Assembly (NCBI RefSeq): GCF_946408925.1 | Contig: NZ_CAMJUE010000011.1 | Span: forward strand, 1 to 44,157 | Source: an uncultured Methanobrevibacter sp. | GTDB lineage: Archaea > Methanobacteriota > Methanobacteria > Methanobacteriales > Methanobacteriaceae | Length of the DNA stretch: 44,157 nucleotides | Direction of reading: 5' to 3' | Shown: positions 8,022 through 16,906 of the stretch, in pieces | Position numbering within the stretch: the stretch's first letter is position 1 | Layout of the letters: the number at the start of each line of letters is the position of its first letter | The notes under the pieces: model-generated | What the model was told of the DNA's origin: nothing | Database searches by the model: none | What the model saw: only the letters and a program-made list of their open reading frames with translations | Made by a program: the position numbers and the translations under genes

Positions 8022-8811
8022 TGAACCGAAAATAGTTGAAATCACTGATGTCATCACAGAAACTCCTACAATCAAAACTTTTAAGTTTGACTGGGATTTC
8101 GAAACACTTGGAAAACCTAATCCTGGCGAATTTTTAATGATTTGGAATTTTAACAATGAAAAACCAATGTCAATATCTCAAATCAATGATAACGAATTGG
8201 CAATCACTGTTAAAAACATTGGAAAGTTCACATCCGAATTGCATGATTTGAATGTTGGAGATGTAATAGGAGTTAGGGGCAGTTACGGTAGAGGATTTGA
8301 CAATTCATTTGAAGGTAAAAAAATTATAGCCATTGGTGGTGGAGTCGGTATGGCTCCTATAAATGCAATTTCAAGTGATTTGGCAGGTGCAAATTCTGTA
8401 AGTGTTATTTCTGCTGCTCAAACAAAAGAAGAACTGTTATTCATCAAATCCCTTGAGGATTTGGGAGTGGATGTTTTTCCGTGCACTGATGATGGAAGTT
8501 TCGGATTTGAAGGTTTTGCAACAAACTGTCTTGAGGATTTGCTTAAAGACACCTCTTATGATTATGGTTTTGTTTGCGGTCCTGAGATAATGATGAAAGG
8601 AATATTTGATATTCTTGAATCATCCCAAATACCTGCCCAATATTCTCTTGAAAGATATATGAAATGTGCACTTGGAGTATGCGGCCAGTGCTGCGTTGAC
8701 TCTGAAGGGTGGAGAATATGCGTAGAGGGACCGGTTTTTGAAAATGATAAAATTTCACAAATTACTGAATTTGCAAAATACAGACGTGATGCTTCCGGCG
8801 TAAAATATTAA
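8014..8811 (+). CDS. pyrK: Dihydroorotate dehydrogenase electron transfer subunit
   Basis: 265 residues. An FAD- and [2Fe-2S]-binding subunit that passes electrons from PyrD to NAD+. An FAD-binding barrel comes first (about 1-100), then a nucleotide-binding domain opening with IIAIGGGVGMAPI (104-116), then the cluster ligands Cys218, Cys223, Cys226 and Cys236 in CALGVCGQCC...ICVEGP, the standard PyrK spacing. The frame is open back to 7990, but ATG 8014 gives the family N-terminus and has a G-rich ribosome site (GGTGGGG) just before it, within pyrD. Confidence 0.93.
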   Translation: MINEPKIVEITDVITETPTIKTFKFDWDFETLGKPNPGEFLMIWNFNNEKPMSISQINDNELAITVKNIGKFTSELHDLNVGDVIGVRGSYGRGFDNSFEGKKIIAIGGGVGMAPINAISSDLAGANSVSVISAAQTKEELLFIKSLEDLGVDVFPCTDDGSFGFEGFATNCLEDLLKDTSYDYGFVCGPEIMMKGIFDILESSQIPAQYSLERYMKCALGVCGQCCVDSEGWRICVEGPVFENDKISQITEFAKYRRDASGVKY

Positions 8812-8824
8812 TGCGGGTGATTGA

Positions 8825-9847
8825 ATGGGAATCAACATTAATGAACACTTAACACCTCCGGTATTGATGATAATATTCCTGTTAATAGTTTCATTGATGA
8901 TTGTTTTTCCGGTATTGAATATGGTGATTTTAGGGGCGATTCTGGCTTATGGAGTAAGGCCTGTAGCCCGCAAAATCCAATCAAAACTAAAATTTCAGTC
9001 AGTTTCAATTCTGATTGCAATGGTTGTAATCTTAATCCCGCTGATTTTACTGGTTGGATATATCTCATTTGAGCTTTCCGCAATGATATCCGGATTTTTA
9101 ACTTCCAACTCATACTCAGACATTAACAATTCCCTCACTATGGTATCAGGTTACCTGCCATGGAAATTTGACATAAATTCAATATCAGCATCCATAAATT
9201 CCTCACTGCAGGAAATTGGAAAATATGTTTTAAATTATCTTGTTAAGTTTTTAAGCAGTCTGATGAATATAACCATGGATCTGTTCATTCTTGTCTGTTC
9301 AGTATTCTATTTTGCCCGTGATGGGGACAGATGCCTGAAGTTCATCAGATCTTTTGTACCGAAAGATTCACAGGACTTCTTTGACACATCAGTCCAGTCA
9401 GTAAAAGATGTCTTGAGAAGCATATTCTACGGACACTTCTTAACATCAGTTATAATTGGCATTTTTGGAGCAATAGGCTATTCCCTTTTAGGATATCCTT
9501 TTGGAATATTTTTAGGAGTTATCACAGGCATACTTCAGCTTATCCCGGTATTCGGGCCATGGCCAATTTACTGGGCATTATTTTTCATGGATCTGATTTC
9601 CGGAAATTATCCGAGAGCCGCAATAGTGTTGTTGTTCGGATTTTTCCTAAGTACTGTGGACATGTACATAAGGCCTGCTCTTTCAAGCCATTATGCCGAT
9701 ATTCATCCTTTAATATTATTAATAGGGTTCTTATCCGGGCCACTTGTTTACGGAATTGTAGGATTCGTTGTTGGGCCGCTGATTTTGGGAATTACATATA
9801 CAGTTTTGGATAATTATAGAAAAGAATATCTTGTGGAGGATGCATAA
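8825..9847 (+). CDS. AI-2E/PerM family (UPF0118) membrane transporter
   Basis: 340 residues with about eight membrane segments: a hydrophobic pair near 15-40, further ones at about 60-85 and 145-160, and the dense C-terminal block from 200 to 325. The loop PLILGITY and the GLIQLIPVFGPW-like segment (GILQLIPVFGPWPIYW) are hallmarks of the AI-2E exporter family. The substrate is unknown; members include quorum-signal exporters and Na+/H+ antiporters. It begins 13 bases after pyrK, and its stop codon touches the polB1 start. The gene 3' end carries the polB1 ribosome site, so it is co-transcribed and possibly coupled with the polymerase. Confidence 0.88.
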   Translation: MGININEHLTPPVLMIIFLLIVSLMIVFPVLNMVILGAILAYGVRPVARKIQSKLKFQSVSILIAMVVILIPLILLVGYISFELSAMISGFLTSNSYSDINNSLTMVSGYLPWKFDINSISASINSSLQEIGKYVLNYLVKFLSSLMNITMDLFILVCSVFYFARDGDRCLKFIRSFVPKDSQDFFDTSVQSVKDVLRSIFYGHFLTSVIIGIFGAIGYSLLGYPFGIFLGVITGILQLIPVFGPWPIYWALFFMDLISGNYPRAAIVLLFGFFLSTVDMYIRPALSSHYADIHPLILLIGFLSGPLVYGIVGFVVGPLILGITYTVLDNYRKEYLVEDA

Positions 9848-11632
9848 GTGCAGAAAAATGTGGTTATTTTGGATATAGATTATGTGACATATGAAAATAA
9901 GCCAGTGATAAGGTTATTTTCAAAAGAAGGGGATAAAAATGTCATACTGATTGATGATACATTTGAACCTTATTTATATGTTGTATCAGAAGATGTTGAT
10001 GAATGCATATCTGAAATAAACGAAAACATCGATGTAGTTAAGGTTGAAAAGGTAATTAAAAAAGATTTTCAAATCGAATCTGAGTTTGTAAAAGTCACAT
10101 TCAGGCATCCTCAGGAGCTTGCAAAAAACAGGGATGCTCTAAGGGATTTGGAGAGTGTACTTCAAATAAGGGAATTTGACATACCGTTTTACCGACGATA
10201 TCTTATGGACCGTGATGTAATACCGATGACTGAAGTCATAGCTGTCGGTGAAGAGATTGAATCATTTATGGATTTGGATTCAACAAAACAGGATATTGAA
10301 ATTATTAAACTGACTGAAAAGCTCAAGCGCGTCAAAGAATATCCTCAAAACTTCAGAATTTTAAGTTTCGATTTGGAAGTCAGAAACCCTCATGGAATGC
10401 CCGATTCGGCTGAAGATGAAATTATCATGATTGGTGTTGCCAGTAATTTTGGCATAAACCAGGTTATTTCAACAAAAACCAACTCCCAAAATAAGGGAGA
10501 TTTTGTAAACCAGGTGGCAACTGAAAAGGAAATGATTGAAGAGTTTGTAAGAATCATTAAGGAGAATAATGTGGATATCATAGTAGGTTACAATTCAGAT
10601 AATTTTGATTTTCCTTATCTTAAAGACAGGGCAAAACTCCTGGAAGTCGATTTGGACATTGGAATGGATGGATCTGAAGTTAAATTCATCAGAAGAGGAT
10701 ATGCAAATGCTGCGTCATTTAAAGGTTTAATTCATGTGGATCTGTACCTGGTTATGAGAAGGTACATGACACTTGACCGATATACTCTTGAAAGGGTATA
10801 CTATGAACTGTTTGGAGAAGAAAAGATTGATGTTCCGGGAGACCGTATTTGGGAGTTCTGGGACAATGAGGGGGATGAGCTGGACAATCTGTTTGACTAC
10901 TCATTGGACGATGTTGTTTCCACCCTGAAAATAGCGGAACAAACCCTTCCTCTTAATTTAGAGCTTACCCGTATTATTGGCCAGCCGCTTTTTGACGTAT
11001 CCAGAATGGCAACAGGTCAGCAGGCGGAATGGTTTTTGGTAAAGCAGGCATATTTTGATGATGAAGTTGTACCGAACAAACAGGGCTCAAACTTCGCAGA
11101 CCGTGCATCAGCTGAAGACAATGAGGGAGGATATGTAAGGGAGCCTGAAAAGGGACTTCACGAAAATCTTGTTCAGTTCGATTTCAGAAGCCTGTATCCC
11201 AGCATTATAATTTCAAAAAACATCTCTCCTGATGTAATGACATTGGATGAGGTTGAAAATGAGGAAGAATATAATATTTCGCCCGAACATGGTGTTAAAT
11301 TTAAAAAATCACCTCAGGGATTCATTCCGTCAGTTATTGATAAGATTCTGCAGGAACGTTTTAGAATTAAAAGGGAAATGAAAGCATCAACAGATCCCCA
11401 ACAAAAAATCGCTCTTGATGTACAGCAGCAGGCCATTAAAAGATTGGCAAATACCATGTATGGAATTTACGGTTTTCCACGATTCAGATGGTATTCATTT
11501 GAATGTGCAAAAGCCATTACTTCATGGGGAAGACAATATATTAAATCATCTATAAAAAAAGCGGAAGAATATGGTTTTTATGCAATATATGCCGATACTG
11601 ACGGTTTTTACGCAAAATATAAAAAAGAATAA
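9848..11632 (+). CDS. polB1: Family B DNA polymerase, large subunit of a split enzyme
   Basis: 594 residues. The 3'-5' exonuclease motifs are present: Exo I FDLEV (174-178), Exo [15 protein letters not shown] (247-258), Exo III YSLDDVV (351-357). The polymerase motifs follow: A DFRSLYPS (445-452), [13 protein letters not shown] (531-542), C YADTDG (581-586). The chain stops eight residues after motif C, with no thumb domain. This matches the known split PolB of Methanothermobacter, whose large part is nearly this long, so it is not a truncation; the small subunit must be elsewhere. GTG 9848 directly follows the preceding stop codon, with GGAGG at 9835-9839 inside the upstream gene. A hairpin terminator overlaps its stop codon. 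Confidence 0.95.
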   Translation: MQKNVVILDIDYVTYENKPVIRLFSKEGDKNVILIDDTFEPYLYVVSEDVDECISEINENIDVVKVEKVIKKDFQIESEFVKVTFRHPQELAKNRDALRDLESVLQIREFDIPFYRRYLMDRDVIPMTEVIAVGEEIESFMDLDSTKQDIEIIKLTEKLKRVKEYPQNFRILSFDLEVRNPHGMPDSAEDEIIMIGVASNFGINQVISTKTNSQNKGDFVNQVATEKEMIEEFVRIIKENNVDIIVGYNSDNFDFPYLKDRAKLLEVDLDIGMDGSEVKFIRRGYANAASFKGLIHVDLYLVMRRYMTLDRYTLERVYYELFGEEKIDVPGDRIWEFWDNEGDELDNLFDYSLDDVVSTLKIAEQTLPLNLELTRIIGQPLFDVSRMATGQQAEWFLVKQAYFDDEVVPNKQGSNFADRASAEDNEGGYVREPEKGLHENLVQFDFRSLYPSIIISKNISPDVMTLDEVENEEEYNISPEHGVKFKKSPQGFIPSVIDKILQERFRIKREMKASTDPQQKIALDVQQQAIKRLANTMYGIYGFPRFRWYSFECAKAITSWGRQYIKSSIKKAEEYGFYAIYADTDGFYAKYKKE

Positions 11633-11652
11633 GGGAAATTAATTCTCTTATT
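11628..11652. terminator. Bidirectional hairpin between polB1 and the small surface-protein gene
   Basis: AATAAGGGAA (11628-11637) pairs with TTCTCTTATT (11643-11652) with one G-U, around a 5-base loop. The polB1 stop (11630-11632) is in one arm and the stop of the leftward gene (11648-11650) in the other, so one element serves both convergent genes. Confidence 0.7.
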
Positions 11653-12508
11653 TGGATGTCAGGTATCCGATTCTTGTTTTAATAGGTGTAAATCCTTTCA
11701 TCAAATCTGTATGAGGCAAATCAAGATAAAGTTCTCCTTTATACTTGCTGAGGGTTCCTTTTGATGAAACAATTTTGATTTCACCGGTTTTTTTGTTTTT
11801 AAAGAAGAATTTGGCACTGTATATCTGTGTGTATTTTGCTTCTACACTTGCTTTACTAGGATTTTTACCTCCGGAATACCACAGGTCGGTATATACTCCT
11901 TTTTTGTATTGCATATCTTTCTTTTGCATGAATGTTCTAAGCACATCTCCATTTTTCAGCTTTTGGGACTTGCCCATGTTGATAGTGGTGTAGTATAAGT
12001 TTCCAATGAAAATGGAATCTTTTTTGCTGACTTTGTAATTGTCGTTTTTTGAGGTGATTGTGAATTTGTGATATCCTTTTGATAATTTTTTAGTGCTGAA
12101 AGTTGCTATGCCTTTGCTGTTTGTTTTGAGAGTGTAAGTTTTATATTTTTTACCGTCCTTTATTTTAAACAATATTTTAAGATTTTTAATGGTTTTGTTT
12201 GTTTCTTTATCTTTAATAGTGATTTTAAGCTTACTGCTTCTTTTAAATATGAATTTTGTGTATGGTGTGCTTACAGTTGTTTTTTTAGGTGTTTTTACAG
12301 AATTTGAAGTTGTGGTTTGAGTTGTGGTATTGGCTGATTTTTCCTCTTCAATACTTTTAATTTCATCATGATTGATTTTTACAATTTCATCATTTGCATT
12401 CTCTTCGATGGCAACGGTATCATTTGTATTGTCTATGGCTGAAATTGATCCCATACCAAACAATAAGATTGCCAACGCTAAAAATAGTGTTAAATATTTA
12501 AGGTTCAT
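11648..12508 (-). CDS. Secreted Ig-repeat surface protein with a distinct C-terminal domain
   Basis: 286 residues. Signal peptide at 1-24 (hydrophobic core LFLALAILLFGMG, cleavage likely after SISA). Then come a Thr/Asn-rich linker to about 85 and one Ig-like/bacterial-Ig-type repeat (about 88-170) closely resembling the C-terminal repeats of the next gene (KTYTLKTNSKGIATFSTKKL). The last ~115 residues are a different domain, rich in aromatic residues (TINMGKSQKLKNGDVLRTF, YTDLWYSGGKNPSKASVEAK), with no cysteine and no membrane anchor; it is not recognised. ATG 12506-12508 has GGTGAG before it and a TATA-like TATATA near 12560. It lies 114 bases downstream of the large surface gene, probably with its own promoter. 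Ligand binding at the cell surface is inference. Confidence 0.75.
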   Translation of the reverse strand: MNLKYLTLFLALAILLFGMGSISAIDNTNDTVAIEENANDEIVKINHDEIKSIEEEKSANTTTQTTTSNSVKTPKKTTVSTPYTKFIFKRSSKLKITIKDKETNKTIKNLKILFKIKDGKKYKTYTLKTNSKGIATFSTKKLSKGYHKFTITSKNDNYKVSKKDSIFIGNLYYTTINMGKSQKLKNGDVLRTFMQKKDMQYKKGVYTDLWYSGGKNPSKASVEAKYTQIYSAKFFFKNKKTGEIKIVSSKGTLSKYKGELYLDLPHTDLMKGFTPIKTRIGYLTSK

Positions 12509-12600
12509 TTTTTTCTCACCATTATTTATATTTGCTATACTAAAAAATATGGTGAGATGTTATATATACTTGATGATTGGTTTTTAAAAAAGAAAAAGGT

Positions 12601-12625
12601 TAAGAGAAAAATGGTTTTTCTCTTA
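12601..12625 (-). terminator. Hairpin terminator of the large surface-protein gene
   Basis: A perfect 11-bp stem (arms 12601-12611 and 12615-12625, TAAGAGAAAAA) has a 3-base loop; on the minus strand it starts with the stop codon of the gene and is followed by a U-rich tail (12580-12600). Confidence 0.75.
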
Positions 12626-15600
12626 TTTTTTAATTACAATAGTTGATTTCTTTTGTGAAGCAACACAATACTTGTTAGCTGAGGTAATGATAACTTTATG
12701 TTTTCCAACTTTTAGTTTTTTGACATTAAGTTTAGCAATACCTTTGGAATCAGTTTTTAAAGTGTAAGTTTTTGCTTTTTTACCAGTGTAAACTTTAACT
12801 TTTATTTTAATTCCGGTAACCACTTTGTTAATTTTTTTATTCTTAACTGTAACTTTAAAGTATTTGCTTTTACCTTTTTTAGAAGTTACTTTTTTAGCTA
12901 TGAATTTAAGTGGTGCTTTTTTAATTACAATTTTGGAAGTGACTTTTGAAGCTTTAAAGTTTTTGGAGTCAGCGCCTGATACAACAACTTTGTAGCTTCC
13001 CGGTTTTAATGAATCAAGTGATAATTTGATTTGACCATTCATACCTGTTCTTCCGTTGTAATTGTAATATCTGTTGTTTGAAACATAAATTTTAATATTG
13101 AGTTTTGCATCATAAATTGCTTTTTTGTTTTTACTGTTAGTTAATTTAACAGTAAAGTATTTGCCAGCTTTGTAGTATGTGGTTACTTTTTTAGCAGTGA
13201 TTTTAGCACTAGCTTTTTTAACTGTAATAGTTTTGGTAACCTGTTGTGCTTCATATCTATTGTCTGCGGAAGTAACAATCACTTTATGTTTTCCAACAGC
13301 TAAAGAAGCGCTGAATGAAACTTGGCCTTTGCCGTTGGTTTGGAATAGGTAGTCATTATATTTGGAAGTTGTAGTGTATAATCTTACAAGTAAATACATT
13401 CCACTTACTGCTTTACCGTTTTTGTCTTTGACGGTAATTGTTGAAGTGGTTCCGGTATTATACTGTATGGTTACATCCTTAGCAATGATACTAGTTGGGA
13501 TTTTAACAACAGTTACAGTGCCTTTTGAAGTGGTTGGAGCAATGTTTTTGGTATCATTGTTTGATGCTGTGAATACATAATTTCCACCCACTAATCCGCT
13601 TTTAGTATCTTTATTGTATATTGAAATACTGCCTATACCACTTGCGTTAGTGTAAAGGTAATATTCTCCACTTACCTTGTCAATGGTTAATTTTACAATT
13701 ACTCCCGGAACAGGTTCTCCTAATGAGTTGGTAACATTAACAGTTACAGGCTTATCAGTTCCGAAATATTCTTTATATGGTTCAACAACTATTTTGAAAT
13801 GTCCCTGTGTAATTGTTAAATTGGTTGTGACTTTAGCTGCTTTAATATTGCCTTCAGTTTCAAGATCAACGGTATGGTTTCCGACTTCCATGTCAATTGT
13901 ATTTAAATTGAATCCTCCATTACTTGAGTCCTGGTTAAATTCATATAAATTAGCGGTTTTGAATGATGCAATACCGTTAGAATCAGTGGTTGCACTGAAT
14001 CCTGCTCTGATGTTTCCGGTAGTGGTCAATTTAATGGTTCTGCCTGTAATATTGGAGCCATCATCAAGATCAACCAGTCTGAATGTAAAGTTACCGGTTT
14101 TATATTCATTAACACCATTTATGATTTCAATTTTAGCATTATATATCCTGTTTAAGGTAACATTTGCTGTTGTATTGTCGTATGTAATAGTTAATGTGGC
14201 AGTTGTAAAGTTACCGTTTTCAAGAGTGATGTATAATGTTCCATTTTCATACTTATCCGCAGTTACAGGAATAACCTCAGTGTTGTTTCCGTTTTTATAG
14301 GTTACGTTAAGGCCAACTTTAGAAACATCTATATTTTCTGTTTCATTACCTATGATAAGTCCGACTTTAATTTCTCCTTTTTTACTGGAATTAATGTTTG
14401 CCGGAGTGGTTGCATTAAGACCGTAAACTTTTAAGGTAATGTTTTTAAGGGATTCAAGGAAAGTTCCGTCTCCCAGATATTTAACTGTTAAATTGTAGAC
14501 TCCATATTTGAATGAATCTTTAAGGGTCACAACAGAACCGTTAATATCAATGTTAACAGCTTTGCCGTTGTTCAATATCTGAATGTTGTCTTTTGTTATA
14601 TTGATTGCATGGCCTGCCCCATCGGTTAATCCGGTTAGTGTGATTATTAATGTTTTCTTTTCAGTTTCACCGCAGGTAACATTTGAAGCACCGTTATTGA
14701 TATTAATTTCAGTGTTCACTTTAATTTTAGTTGTTGCTGTTAAGTTATTTTCATTGTATTTGATTACAACATAAGCTGAATCAAAGTCATTTTTCAAATC
14801 AAAAGTTGCATTTTGACCGTTTAAAGTGTATTCAACAGTTTTGTTAACAGTAACATTATTTAAAGTGTAGAATAATGTGAGGTTTAATTTAGTTTTATTA
14901 ATGTCAACTAAATCCGCACCATCGTTAAGGTTGATGTTAACTGTAACTTTACTGTTTTCATCCAATACTGCAACTTCGTCGGAATTGAGTCTGATGTCTC
15001 CATAAACTCTTCTTTCAATTGAAACGCTTGAGGAATTGAATGTATCATTACCTTTGTATACAATGGTTAAATTGTGAACTCCGTCATCCAGTCTGACGTT
15101 AACTATGGAATTGTTGTATGCGAATTCAATTGATTTTCCATTGTCAAATACCTGTAAATCAGCTTTAGTAATGTTTAATGCATTTCCGTTATTGTCTTTT
15201 ACAGTAACAGTAATGTTGTCTGTTTCATTGTGTCTGTATTTTTTGCTTTCCGGAGTTGCATTTACTGAACTTATCAAAAGCACTTTGACATTTTTCATTC
15301 CGGTTGAATTTACATAATTGATATTCACTTTTGCTTTAATCCATTTGTATTGTTCCAGATTTTTTAAGATCACTTTTTTGCCGTCAGCACTGATTTCATA
15401 ATCTTCATCTGGAATAATAATTGAACTTTCATTTCCGGTTTTATCAGTGTAAACTAAATTCAATGAGAAATTTCTGGTTAAATTAATATTTTCAGAACCG
15501 TCAAATAGGGTTACCGGGATTTCTATGGTTTTGCCGTCACTAGCAACATACTCCGGAACATTAATAGTATTGTTTCCGGATACCTTTACTGTAATCGCAC

Positions 15601-16615
15601 TGCTGTTTGAAGCAGTGTAGGTAGTATTTCCCTGATATGCGATTGTTAAATTATGTATGCCTTCATCTATGTTAAGTAAAATAACTGAATTGTTATATTC
15701 AAAGCTAACTTCGCTTCCATTTTCAAAGACTTTTAAATCATTTTTAGTAACATTTAATTGATTTTCTTGACCGTCGAGGATTGTGATACTGATTGTTTTA
15801 TTCTCTTCGGATTTAAATTTGTATGAGTCTTTTTCAGCTTTGATTTCAGTACTAATTTTAATGTTAACAGTTTTAGGTTCGGTTGCATTTTTGTAGTCAA
15901 TTGTTACACTTGCTGCAATTAACTTGTTAACAGGTGAAGTGAATTTAATTTTTTCATTTTCGATATTGAAATCTCTAATTGTCAGATTACATATGTTTCC
16001 AGTTTCATTAGTGTATACTAATGTCAGGTTGAAATTGTCTTTTATTAGTTCTATATAATCGACTTGATCAGTTACATTAACCGGAATTTCAATATCTTTT
16101 CCGTTACAAACAACACTTGTTACAGTTTCAATTGTGTTGTTTCCGTATATTTTTACACCAATAACTTTGGTTGAATTGATATAATTTTCATTACCTAAGT
16201 AATTAATTGTTAAATTATACTTTCCAACAGGCAGTGATTCGGTTATTGTAATTAGGGTTCCTGTATATTCAAAGGAAATATTTTTGTTTCCATTCATTAC
16301 GGATAAATCACTTTTGTTTATATCAATTTCTGTTTTGTTGTCTTTAACATGAACAGAAACGGTTTTATTTGCATCCTGTTTGAATTCATATTTTTCTTTA
16401 TCAGTTTCAACAGTAGTATTTATCTTTTCTGTTGACGTACCATCGGCTACGTTTTCTTCAGTATCACTATTACTGAGGACAACGTCTGTTCCATCATCAG
16501 CTAATTGTACATCACTATTATCAGTGATATTCTCACTAGCACAGACGGATCCGATGCTTATTAATAGAAATATTGCTATTGCTATTAACAGTATGTAAGA
16601 ATTTTTTATTTTCAT
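12623..16615 (-). CDS. Large adhesin-like secreted protein with tandem Ig-like repeats
   Basis: 1330 residues. Signal peptide at 1-26 (ILLIAIAIFLLISIGSVCA). After an acidic linker come four copies of a ~190-residue unit starting near 67, 255, 451 and 633; each has a K/E-rich opening, then N-x-T-K-x-D-L and later H/Y-N-L-T-I-x-Y. A transition module (about 827-940) is followed by four ~95-residue Ig-like repeats to the end, the last three very Lys-rich. There are many N-x-S/T sequons, in keeping with archaeal N-glycosylation. No C-terminal membrane helix or sorting signal is seen, so the basic repeats may hold it to the pseudomurein wall by charge (inference). It has a strong GGAGGAC ribosome site before ATG 16613-16615. 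Such proteins are expanded in gut Methanobrevibacter. Confidence 0.88.
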   Translation of the reverse strand: MKIKNSYILLIAIAIFLLISIGSVCASENITDNSDVQLADDGTDVVLSNSDTEENVADGTSTEKINTTVETDKEKYEFKQDANKTVSVHVKDNKTEIDINKSDLSVMNGNKNISFEYTGTLITITESLPVGKYNLTINYLGNENYINSTKVIGVKIYGNNTIETVTSVVCNGKDIEIPVNVTDQVDYIELIKDNFNLTLVYTNETGNICNLTIRDFNIENEKIKFTSPVNKLIAASVTIDYKNATEPKTVNIKISTEIKAEKDSYKFKSEENKTISITILDGQENQLNVTKNDLKVFENGSEVSFEYNNSVILLNIDEGIHNLTIAYQGNTTYTASNSSAITVKVSGNNTINVPEYVASDGKTIEIPVTLFDGSENINLTRNFSLNLVYTDKTGNESSIIIPDEDYEISADGKKVILKNLEQYKWIKAKVNINYVNSTGMKNVKVLLISSVNATPESKKYRHNETDNITVTVKDNNGNALNITKADLQVFDNGKSIEFAYNNSIVNVRLDDGVHNLTIVYKGNDTFNSSSVSIERRVYGDIRLNSDEVAVLDENSKVTVNINLNDGADLVDINKTKLNLTLFYTLNNVTVNKTVEYTLNGQNATFDLKNDFDSAYVVIKYNENNLTATTKIKVNTEININNGASNVTCGETEKKTLIITLTGLTDGAGHAINITKDNIQILNNGKAVNIDINGSVVTLKDSFKYGVYNLTVKYLGDGTFLESLKNITLKVYGLNATTPANINSSKKGEIKVGLIIGNETENIDVSKVGLNVTYKNGNNTEVIPVTADKYENGTLYITLENGNFTTATLTITYDNTTANVTLNRIYNAKIEIINGVNEYKTGNFTFRLVDLDDGSNITGRTIKLTTTGNIRAGFSATTDSNGIASFKTANLYEFNQDSSNGGFNLNTIDMEVGNHTVDLETEGNIKAAKVTTNLTITQGHFKIVVEPYKEYFGTDKPVTVNVTNSLGEPVPGVIVKLTIDKVSGEYYLYTNASGIGSISIYNKDTKSGLVGGNYVFTASNNDTKNIAPTTSKGTVTVVKIPTSIIAKDVTIQYNTGTTSTITVKDKNGKAVSGMYLLVRLYTTTSKYNDYLFQTNGKGQVSFSASLAVGKHKVIVTSADNRYEAQQVTKTITVKKASAKITAKKVTTYYKAGKYFTVKLTNSKNKKAIYDAKLNIKIYVSNNRYYNYNGRTGMNGQIKLSLDSLKPGSYKVVVSGADSKNFKASKVTSKIVIKKAPLKFIAKKVTSKKGKSKYFKVTVKNKKINKVVTGIKIKVKVYTGKKAKTYTLKTDSKGIAKLNVKKLKVGKHKVIITSANKYCVASQKKSTIVIKK

Positions 16616-16871
16616 TTATTGTCCTCCTTTTTAAGAAAATCTTTTAATGTACAAATATTTTTTCAAATATTTATAACATTATTAGTTATCATTTTAATAT
16701 TATATAAAATGACCTATTTTGTCAACTTTTTATTACTTTTTTACATTTTTAAAATAGTTTTAAAAGTTTTGAAATTCGCAAAAAAAGAATGATGATTATT
16801 TAAATAAGGTAGGGTGTTTATTTTTGTCTTTTTGAAAATAAATTTTTTTTAAAATGCAGTAAATTAAACCA

Positions 16872-16906
16872 AAAAAATAGTTGGAATGAGTTAAGTTAAT
16901 AACTCA
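16872..16906 (-). terminator. Hairpin plus U-tract ending the purM-comC operon
   Basis: ATGAGTTA (16885-16892) and TAACTCAT (16899-16906) form a perfect 8-bp stem with a 6-base loop directly after the comC stop. On the minus strand a run of seven U follows (around 16872-16878). The rest of the spacer up to the adhesin start (16616) holds that gene's promoter and no gene. Confidence 0.75.

Noticed and set aside
9848-11632. polB1 as a truncated pseudogene
   Set aside because: All motifs through C are intact, a terminator follows the stop, and split PolB is normal in this order.
13677-14300. 207-codon open frame on the + strand within the large adhesin gene
   Set aside because: It is the antisense shadow of a repetitive Ig-repeat gene with signal peptide, ribosome site and terminator on the minus strand; the + strand reading has no start signals.
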